Of a DNA stretch of 64,000 bases, positions 56,528 through 64,000 are shown piece after piece. The translations under genes were made by a program, and so were the position numbers. The notes beneath the pieces were generated by a model. The model was given only the letters and a program-made list of their open reading frames with translations, did no database searches and had not been told where the DNA came from. The DNA comes from Paguma larvata (Eukaryota > Chordata > Mammalia > Carnivora > Viverridae), in the NCBI GenBank assembly GCA_030068075.1, contig CM057843.1:38225332-38289331 (forward strand). Reading direction: 5' to 3'. Position 1 is the first letter of the stretch. Each line of letters starts with the position of its first letter.

Positions 56528-57018
56528 TCTGTTCCAGTTACCTACTGCTGGATTACAAACCGGCAATAGGCTTAAAACAACGACATTATTATCTCATGTT
56601 CAGGATGTTCAGTGGTCTCGGTTGAGCAGTTTTTCTTGGGATATTTCATGTCGTTGCACTCAAGTGGCAGCTGGAATCCTCTGAAGTGACTGGCTTCAGA
56701 GTCCTCTGATGCTGGCTTTCGAGGGAGAGTATGGTTGGGTCGCCCACTAGAATACCTACCTTTGGGCTTTCACAGCTTGGTGGCTGGATTTGAGAGGAAG
56801 TGTCCCAGAGGAATCTCCTTTTGCTTAAGAAATCCAAGCAGAAGCTGCAAGGCTGCTTATGACCTAGACTTAGAAACCCCACAGTGTCATTTGAGCCATA
56901 TTCTAACAGTCCCAGGTCCCAAGATAGCTCAGATTCAAGGGAGGAAATTTCACAAGGGCACTAATAACTAGTACTGAGGTGCACGGTTCCCTGGAGGCCA
57001 TCTTTGCAGACTGGCTGC
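56528..57018 (-). repeat. MLT1/ERVL-type LTR-like repeat
   Basis: Antisense strings gctggattacaaaccggcaataggcttaaaacaac, gctttcacagcttggtggct, gagaggaagtgtcccagagg, gcagaagctgcaaggctgctt and gattcaagggaggaaattt follow a known old LTR order. Confidence 0.6.
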
Positions 57019-57169
57019 CCTAGTCAGATTATGTAGATGTTCCTATTCCTCCTTTACATTCCTTTGTTTATTTCTCCTGGGCTCTTGCACAACCCTTCTA
57101 TAATCTGTGCCCTTTATTGCAGTGACACTTAATGGTAAAGTTGGAGCATTTCTTCCCCAAAGTTTTCAG

Positions 57170-57431
57170 AGGGTTGAAATTAGTCATTCAATTTCTGGTT
57201 ACTCCAGGAAACTGGTTTACATTTTGGATGCTAACTTGCTGTGGGAGGAGCAGCAGTCTCTCTGTGCTTCTTGGTGAGATGGAAGAGAAGCCAGTGCTGC
57301 TGGTCGACATCCAGGAATCTTGGTGCCCACTGTCTATTGCCAAGCGCAGTGCACTGACCCTGGTCAGCGCTCTCGGTGCTGAAATCACTGGCTTGGAGAG
57401 CCAAGCCCGAGGAGATGGGATGGTTTCAAAG
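57170..57431 (+). other. Exon-like block in a 180-codon open stretch
   Basis: A plausible acceptor (tttcttccccaaagttttcag|ag, ending 57169) and donor (caaag|gtaaaag, junction 57431/57432) enclose 262 bp that are open in one frame, within a stop-free run from 57132 to 57674. An ATG with good context (gagATGG, 57279) lies inside and starts MEEKPVLLVDIQESW. No family was recognised and the minus strand is also open here (57532 to 57188), which weakens the case. It could be an exon of an unknown or non-coding transcript, or chance in GC-richer DNA. Confidence 0.25.
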
Positions 57432-57674
57432 GTAAAAGACGCCAGCCCTGTCTCAGTTTTGCCTAGTGTTTTTGCTAGTGTTTTTATCCAAATGCGAAAA
57501 GCTCTCCCTCTCCACCTCTCTTGCACTCCCACACCGCGCCCCCCTTTCCAAATGTCCTTCCAGCTGCTATTTTTGATTCTGGCCTCGAGGCAAATGTTTC
57601 ACTGTAGCAGAATTACTGTAAAATTCCTTTCTGGGCTCCCTCATATTATGGGACAATTCTCCAGAGAGCCCTAG

Positions 57675-58751
57675 AAACCTACCACTTCAGAAATGGCCAA
57701 AGGCCGTTCGAAAAGGCAGATCTAAGGAAACAGAACTATCACAAAAGGTTATCATCAGAAGAATGGGTCAAACAATATGATTGTTTTTAATGGCGCTGGC
57801 TGAATCGAGCTACCTTTTCTTTCTCTGTTGTCTATCAAGTCAGTTTCAAAGCACCAGAGACTTTTGAGGGGCATAAAATAGTATTAGGAAGTTTGCTGAT
57901 GGGCCCTTAAACGTACAAACCTGGGATATAAAAAGAACTTCAGTGGGCAGTATATAAACAAGGTGAAAATCTTATCCAAAAAACAACTTGAAAAACTGCA
58001 GAGAAAGCAGCATCCTTGAAAAACAATGAGTCACAAAACTTTTTTTTTCCCTTCCTCTGATGGACAGAGAATACAAAAGAACTCTAGCATGAATACTGAT
58101 GATAGGTGTTTCCATACGCCAGCCATTTCAGCATGTCTGGGGAAGGCCCGAGGATGATCTGTGTCAAGGTTAAGAAGTAAGGCTGTCTGAATCCTTGTGA
58201 AAAGGAATCCTCCAATTAAACACTACCGGAAATTTGTGTGTCGTCTTAAACCATGCTCCCAGTTGCTAATTGGTTGTTCCTTTCATGCTTCAGCTATTGA
58301 AATACACACTTCACTTCAAATTCATTAGTTCAGGACTAAGGCAAGTTCAGATGAGCACCTTTATTGGATTCATTTTAAATTATAAAACCGGGTTTATTGC
58401 ATAAGAGAAAAATACATATAAAATCCTTTCTTAAGAAAAAGAGGCAAGTCAGAACATAATTTACATGTTACTAAAGTTGATGACAGCCAAGTGTTTCCTG
58501 CACAACGTTCCCAGGGACAGACAAGTAGAAAAGTGGACTTATGAGGACAGATGTTTAGGTGCTGAGTAGATTTGGTCTCAATTTCTCACTCTTCCCTCTC
58601 ATACCTTTGCCATGTGACTTTGCAAATTCCTCCCAAAAAGGGAAGAATAGCTTTTCCGACCCTTTGACTCTGGGTTTGTCCATTTTATTTACATTTGTCA
58701 AAGGAACACTCATATACCTGATGTACATAGAGGCTTAGAAAAACACTTGCT
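57675..58751. other. Repeat-poor non-coding stretch
   Basis: About 1.1 kb without a recognised repeat. Together with 57019-57674 it makes about 1.7 kb of apparently unique sequence. Confidence 0.4.
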
Positions 58752-58977
58752 CGGGCTTCTGGGTGGCTCAGTCGGTTAAGCCTCTGACTTCGGCTCAGGT
58801 CATGATCTCACTGTCCGTGAGTTCAAGCCCCGCGCTGGGCTCTGTGCTGTCAGCTTGGAGTCTAGAGCCTGCTTTGGATTCTGTGTCTCCCTCTCTCTCT
58901 CCCCTCCTCTGCTCATGTGTGCATGCGCTCTCTCTCTCTCTCTCTCTCTCTAAAAGGTAAATAAAGTTTAAAAAAAA
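58752..58977 (+). mobile_element. Felid SINE with (CT)n expansion
   Basis: cgggcttctgggtggctcag head; CT run at about 58928-58951; tail aaataaagtttaaaaaaaac. Imperfect TSD aaacacttgctc / aaacactcattc. Confidence 0.95.
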
Positions 58978-59464
58978 CAAACACTCATTCAGTTGGACAT
59001 GTTACTCTTCTACTCTGCCACTGCCAAGAAAAGAATGTGCCCAAGCTGGCCGACTGATCCCAGGGTGTGAGGAAAGACACATGGAGCAGAGTTGCCCTGC
59101 TAAACTCAGCCTATAAGAGCACCCCAACTGACTGTGCCTGCATGAGCAAGCCTAGTCTAGATCAGCCAACCCAAACTAACTCCTAGGTGCATGAACTGTA
59201 ATAACAAGGGATTATTATTATGGTGGATTACTATTATGCAATAATAATTAACCACCAGAGGTGTTATATGGGGTCATATTGGCTCTCCAGTGGTTCCATA
59301 ACTTCAGAATCGGCCTAGTATCATAAGGGTTAATAACCAAATGAATCTACAGAGACATTAGTGGATATTTGCATAATAGGCCCACTATTCCTATCCAAAA
59401 TGATAGAAAGCCTCCCCCAGTCTAAGGAAAGACCCTAAGACTTTACCAGGAAGCTCCACCTTGG
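58978..59464. other. Non-coding stretch
   Basis: Contains a short imperfect palindromic AT block (attattattatggtggattactattatgcaataataatt, about 59212-59250). Otherwise unassigned. Confidence 0.35.
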
Positions 59465-60050
59465 TTTGGGTTCCTCCACAAGTTGACACTGAGATAAAGA
59501 TGCAAGTGCAAGTAGTTTATTTAAGTGATAGAAGTGTGGGAGGGGGTGATGCAAGGAAGAAAAGCAGACAATAAAAGATGTGTTACCAAGCCAACTACTA
59601 CTGTGAACAACAACTGGAACTTAATCTCACTGGCCAAGTCTGAGAGCCAGTGCAGAATACACCTCAGAGGAATCCCAGCCAAGAGATGAGGAACTGGGGT
59701 ATTTCTTCAGCTCTTGCTAGTCAGCTAAGGGCCGCCACAGGAGAAATGAAACCCAGACACTACTAGCCAGACACGCTAGCAGTAGCCAAGGAGTGCCATT
59801 AAGGCAAGGAAATGTCAGTGCTGGAGATTGGAAGTCTGGTAGTCCTGGGTTAGAAGTGGAAAGGCAAAGGGATAAAGGTGGGGCACGATAGCATTTGCTA
59901 CTCCTCCATTCTGGTTTTACCTTTATGCGGAGAGCATGAAACCATGGTGGGTTGGGTGCTAAGCAGGTCAAGTATGTGCAGGTCAGCAGTGGGATATCTT
60001 GTGTGCTGACCAGAGCAATGTGTTCCTCCATGCCAATTCTCTATCATCCT
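59465..60050 (-). repeat. Possible old LTR (family unresolved)
   Basis: gcaagtagtttatttaagtg near the left (antisense AATAAA), ccaactactactgtgaacaa, actggccaagtctgagagcc, agtagccaaggagtgccatt and gaaaggcaaagggataaagg read like an old mammalian LTR, but I cannot name it. Confidence 0.35.
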
Positions 60051-60745
60051 TCTGCATATTTTCCTGTTACTTCTCCAGTCCTATCTCCTAGCCTCATATC
60101 CCTTTCTAGGGTGCCTATTCCACTCGGGTGAAGATGGGTGGCAACACCTGTGAATGGCTCTTACTACAGCTGCCCACGAGTCAACAGTTCAGGTCTTTGT
60201 GATCCATAGAGCAAGGAGATTGATGCTGTCCAGGAAATTGGAAACACCCCCTTTAATTTTACAACATCCACGGACAGTGTCAGGCTTCCCTCTGGAGGGC
60301 ACAGCCATCCAGTGTGATAAGTACAGTGACACCTATTTCCCACGCAGTTGCTGTGGGTTTTAAAAGGCTCGTATATTGATCAGTGTTCCTCAAACCTTTT
60401 CATCAAAGTTCTATTATCAGCAGAAAAAAGTAAACCATGTACCCCACCCCTGCTGGTGGCCCACAGTGGGTTTATTTGAATATAAAAATGTTTTAGATTA
60501 TTGAACATTGAGTGTTATGGACATGATGTTTTTGTCTGCTAGCATCCTTTCCTTGGAAGAAACCATAGTCTCCTGCTGCATCATTGCTATTAAGCTATCA
60601 TTCATGATGGCCCTGATCCCTGGTCACAGGGTTGGGCTGCTGACACGGGCCAGACTGACCATAGTACCTACTGACACATATCTCAAACAAGGCCCAACAG
60701 TGTGTTTTTAAAATAGGTATATGGATATGGGGAGTTCTTTTCTTT
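60051..60745. other. Non-coding stretch
   Basis: cagtgttcctcaaacctttt (about 60380) resembles the terminus of MER5-like hAT elements. The rest is unassigned. Confidence 0.3.
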
Positions 60746-60856
60746 TTCTTTTTTTTAAGATTTTTAAGTAATCTCTGCAACCAACGTGGGGTTCAAACTC
60801 ATAACCCTGAGATCAAGAGTTGCATGCTCTACCAACTGAGCCAGCCAGGCACCCCC
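60746..60856 (-). mobile_element. Short CanSINE (tRNA-only subtype)
   Basis: tttttttaagatttttaagtaatctctgcaaccaacgtgg, gagatcaagagttgcatgct and head accaactgagccagccaggcacccc. Approximate TSD gagttcttttc / gaagtcctttt. Confidence 0.9.
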
Positions 60857-62364
60857 AAGAGAAGTCCTTTTTCTTCTTGTGGGTGGCTAAGCCAGGTAAA
60901 TCAGGATCTGGAGTTGCCAGCAATCAAATGTAACTTGAAAAAGCCTGCACACAAAATAAAGTCAAGCAAAGTAGTAAGAGAGAGAGCAAGAGCTCTGGGA
61001 ATATAATCAGAGCACTGTATCCAACCATACCTGAAGCTTCATAGGTTTTCCAGTCAAGTGAACCCCTCCATAAAAGGGCGGGTTGGGTTTGCGGGGACTA
61101 GACCATTTGCAAGTGAAAGATTCATAAATTGTTCAGTAAAATAGACATTCCAGAAAAAGTGCCTTGTTTATCCCCTGGCTTCATATTTCCCCTAGCACAC
61201 TGTTGTGTTTCCCCTAGAGATGTGTGAGAACTTCTTTTTCAGAGATGCTATAATGTACCTGGGCCTATTCTTCAAATGGGCATTGATTCTGAACACTTTT
61301 GCTCTAAATTTCAACCCCTCCCCAACTGGAGCCTCCTGCTAAGAGCTCAATCTCTTTGCTGTGTCCTACCCCAACTACCTATTCTACCCACTGTTCTCTC
61401 TACCACTTACAGGTTTATTGCCCTCCCTTCTTGGATCCTGTGCTGTCTGCTTAAAATCACTCTGACGGACATGGTTCTTCCTTGCCTCCTCAACCCTACC
61501 TTCCTGATTGTGGGCCGTCTGACCTTGAAAGATCAAATCCATGAGATGCTAGGAGAGAAATTTCTGGGGTCAGGGCAGAGAGGAATGTGTCAGGGTGACA
61601 GGCCCTTGCTAGAGCAGACTGGGAAAACCCATGACGTTGAAGCAGTGAATTTGGTTTTCAGGAACAGAAGGCAAAGGCAGAATCCCAACTGCAACCCAAC
61701 AACCACAAAACATTCCTCTTTTATTAAGAAATGATTATACGCGTAGCACTATACTTAAGTGCTTTGGAAGTACACAAAAGAAGGAGCAGACAGGCCCTAC
61801 TTTCAAGGCAACTTTAATTTAGCTAAAGGATAAAGTCAAAATTTAGAGAATGATCACGAGGTAAAACATAACAGCGCATGGCAGAGCAGAACAAAGAGTA
61901 TTAGATGAGTAATAAGCAGATGTGGTAGAAGGGAAAGGCTGAGTGAAGTGAGTTCGGAAAAGGGAGTCTTGGAGGAAATGAATCTTGAGCCAGGCCCTGA
62001 AGGAAGTAATCGACAAATGTAAACTCTCCAGCTGGCCACGGGGGAAGAGGCTCTGTCTGCAGAAGTTGTGTAACTCGAATCTGCTCTGACCTGTTTGTCT
62101 GTGATGATGCAGGCCAGCTCTGAAGCTATTTAGGCTGTATCTGTAAGGCTGCACAAAACCACTGTTTTGGTCAAAAGAATGCAGTCATGTGGCACTGGGC
62201 ATACTCTGTAGATGATATCATGTCTGTAGATCAAAGTTGGGCTAATGTCACCTGCAAGGGAAGAAGACTTAACAGAATCGTTTATATTTTGCTTTTATTT
62301 AGCCTTCTGTTTCCAAGTTTAATTTTAAAGTAAAGATTTTTATCTTGATTCCAGTTCTTGGTAA
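60857..62364. other. Non-coding stretch with a possible L2 remnant
   Basis: 61740-62020 (tacttaagtgctttggaagta ... gagtcttggaggaaatgaatcttgagccaggccctgaagg) resembles antisense L2. A 152-codon ATG-started plus frame (61276-61734) shows no recognisable domain and is treated as chance. Confidence 0.35.
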
Positions 62365-62379
62365 ATGAATATCACTTTA

Positions 62380-62609
62380 TTCTTTTTTTTTTATAAATGT
62401 TTTTATTTATTTTTGAGAGACAGAGAGAGACAGACAGACAGCATGAGTGAGGGAGGGGCACAGACAGAGAGGGAGACACAGAATCTGAAACAGGCTCCAG
62501 GCTCTGAGCCATCAGCACAGAGCCCTACACAGGGCTCTAACTCAGAACGGTGAGATCATGACCTGAACCGAAGTCGGACACTCAACTGACTGAGCCACCC
62601 AGGCACCCC
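62380..62609 (-). mobile_element. Felid SINE, first of a four-SINE stack
   Basis: Perfect 15-bp TSD (atgaatatcacttta at 62365-62379 and 62610-62624). Complete head and body. Confidence 0.97.
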
Positions 62610-62624
62610 ATGAATATCACTTTA

Positions 62625-63097
62625 AAAAATTTTTTTTAATTTTTTTAAATGTTTATTTTTTTAAATTTTTTTATAAGAGACTCTTTTTTTTTAATGTTTA
62701 TTTATTTTTGAGAGAGAGAGAGAGAGACAGAGCATAATCAGGGGAGGGGCACAGACAGAGAGGGAGGCACAGAATCTGAAACAGGCTCCAGGCTCTGAGT
62801 TGTCAGCACAGAGCCGGACGCGGGGCTCGAACTCGGGAACAGTGAGATCATGACCTAAGCCGAAGTCAGACGCTCAACCGACGGAGCCACCCAGGCGCCC
62901 CTAAATGTTTATTTTTGAGAGACAGAGCACGAACGGTGGGAGGGGCAGAGAGAGAGGAAGACACAGAATCTGAAGCAGGCTCCAGTCTGCGCTGTCCACA
63001 CAAAGCCCGATGTGGGGCTCGAACTCATGAACTGTGAGATCATGACCTGAGCCTGGTTAAGTTGGATACTTAACCAACTGAGCCACCCAGATGCCCT
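62625..63097 (-). mobile_element. Felid SINE split by a younger SINE
   Basis: T-rich tail at 62625-62660 and body/head at 62902-63097 form one minus-strand SINE. The gap is exactly the next entry. The head ends ccaactgagccacccagatgccc; an extra ggttaagtt disturbs the head. Confidence 0.88.
62661..62901 (-). mobile_element. Felid SINE nested in the previous one, near-consensus
   Basis: TSD taaatgtttattttt at 62646-62660 and 62902-62916 lies inside the host SINE tail. Rich in retained CpGs (ccggacgcggggctcgaact), so young. Confidence 0.95.
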
Positions 63098-63328
63098 AAA
63101 AAAATTTTTTTTAATGTTTGTTTATTTTTGAGAGAGCATGCGAGAGCATGTGCGTGAGCAAGTGGGGGAGGGGCAGGGGGAAAGAGACGTAGAATCGGAA
63201 GCAGGCTCCAGGCTCATAGCAGTCAGCACAGAGCCCGATGAGGGGCTCTAACTCACCAGCCCTGAGATCATGACCTGAGCTGAGGTAGGATGTTTAACAG
63301 CTTAACTGTCTGAGCCACCCGGGTGTTC
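63098..63328 (-). mobile_element. Felid SINE, oldest of the stack
   Basis: aaaaaattttttttaatgtttg tail to head ctgtctgagccacccgggtgttcc. Beyond it, atgaatgtcacttta (63366-63380) is a third copy of the target site at 62365 and 62610. Confidence 0.93.
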
Positions 63329-63330
63329 CT

Positions 63331-63380
63331 TTTGTTAAAATATTTATGTATGTATGTATTTATTTATGAATGTCACTTTA
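63331..63380. repeat. (TATG/TTTA)n stretch and third target-site copy
   Basis: tatttatgtatgtatgtatttatttatgaatgtcacttta. The end matches the SINE TSDs upstream with one change. Confidence 0.8.
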
Positions 63381-64000
63381 AAAGTTTGATTCTTTGCAGT
63401 GAAATGCGGAACTTAGGCAACACCAATTTTCGTTGCTATGTTAATTGTGCTAAGCGAAGACCAGTCCTCTATACAACACAAACGAACAAACGAAACCCGC
63501 CTACTTTTTGCCTTAGGAACGGAAAGCTAAAGAGAAATGTAAGATACACATTTGTAGGTCGTTCTTTCTTGCAGGAGATATCCGCTAAAACAAGGTCTTT
63601 CGCCTTAATGAAAACACATTTTAAAGTACTGTATTTTGCTTATTCTGGCAAGATAAAAACAAGTTTGTAAAGGAATCACTCTGTCAAGACTAGAAGTTTT
63701 GGCCTTAACTGCTATTGTTAAAAACAATCCAAGAAATACTATTTAAGGCTAATTTTGCTGCCCTTTGAAGAGACTTATGAAATCATACAGAGCCCGTAAG
63801 GGGGGAAAATAAAACCAATAAGCTGAGTTGGAAGGACAGGTTCCTCCTTGGCAGTTAAGTGTCAAATTACATTGTCTCCTGTCTGTGGATAAAACAGAAC
63901 TGTGCTCTTCAGGGCTGCCAGCCCCTTACTTGACAACCACTACAAAAAAAATTTAACAGTAAATGAAACTGACAGGCTACTTCACCAGATTGGGAACACA
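63381..64000. other. Repeat-free stretch with comparatively many CpGs
   Basis: About 600 bp without a recognised repeat. 63400-63610 keeps a scatter of CpGs (ttcgttgc, aagcgaag, aacgaac, aaacgaaacccgcc, gtcgttc, atccgc, ttcgcc) that is unusual outside the CpG island here. No open frame with recognisable motifs. Confidence 0.4.

Noticed and set aside
61276..61734. 152-codon ATG-started frame on the plus strand
   Set aside because: No recognisable motif, no splice support, and part of the region looks like old repeat. A chance frame of this size is not surprising in 64 kb read in six frames.

Overview
This is a window of mammalian nuclear DNA, almost certainly from a cat-family carnivore (Felidae or a close feliform). 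The evidence is about 50 copies of a tRNA-derived SINE whose head reads GGGGCGCCTGGGTGGCTCAG and which ends in a CT-rich tract plus AATAAA-type A-rich tail. This is the felid CanSINE type and differs from the dog type. Many copies have clear target-site duplications (TSDs). There are no bacterial or viral genes, CRISPR arrays, rRNA genes or convincing free-standing tRNA genes.

Layout. At 1-5.2 kb there is AT-rich non-coding DNA with SINEs, a Tigger-like DNA transposon and an unusual 27-bp inverted repeat. At about 5.25-6.26 kb lies a strong CpG island, the only convincing gene-regulatory landmark. It carries a (GGC)12 tract inside a longer GGC/GGT repeat, Sp1-type GC boxes, a consensus splice donor on the minus strand (CAG|GTAAGA) and another on the plus strand (GGGAG|GTGAGC). 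This suggests a promoter, perhaps bidirectional, with a first exon most likely running leftward. I cannot name the gene. From 6.4 to 64 kb the sequence looks intergenic or intronic. Layers of ancient repeats (MIR, L2, old L1M, MLT/MaLR LTRs, hAT elements) are broken up by younger L1 fragments and by felid SINEs. Several stretches show two or three levels of nesting: L2/LTR/SINE at 33.4-34.5 kb, L1 inside L2 at 18.1-19.8 kb, a SINE inside an inverted SINE at 53.2-53.5 kb, and four SINEs stacked at 62.4-63.3 kb.

Coding content. No complete protein-coding gene is supported. Open frames are mostly shadows of GC-rich sequence or SINEs, and many of them start at non-ATG codons. Three weak candidates deserve a check: a frame-broken coding-like stretch on the minus strand at 8.7-9.05 kb, an exon-like block with acceptor and donor at 57.17-57.43 kb, and an open stretch at 14.68-15.11 kb lying between L1 pieces. 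Recognisable protein remnants belong to L1 ORF2 and L2 ORF2 and are inactive fragments.

I did not find a previously undescribed system. The most informative signals are the CpG island with its GGC tract, the inverted repeat at 2.48-2.57 kb, and the record of repeated SINE insertion at the same target sites. Repeat family names come from recalled consensus features rather than a database search; repeat boundaries are good to about 10-20 bases unless a TSD is given.
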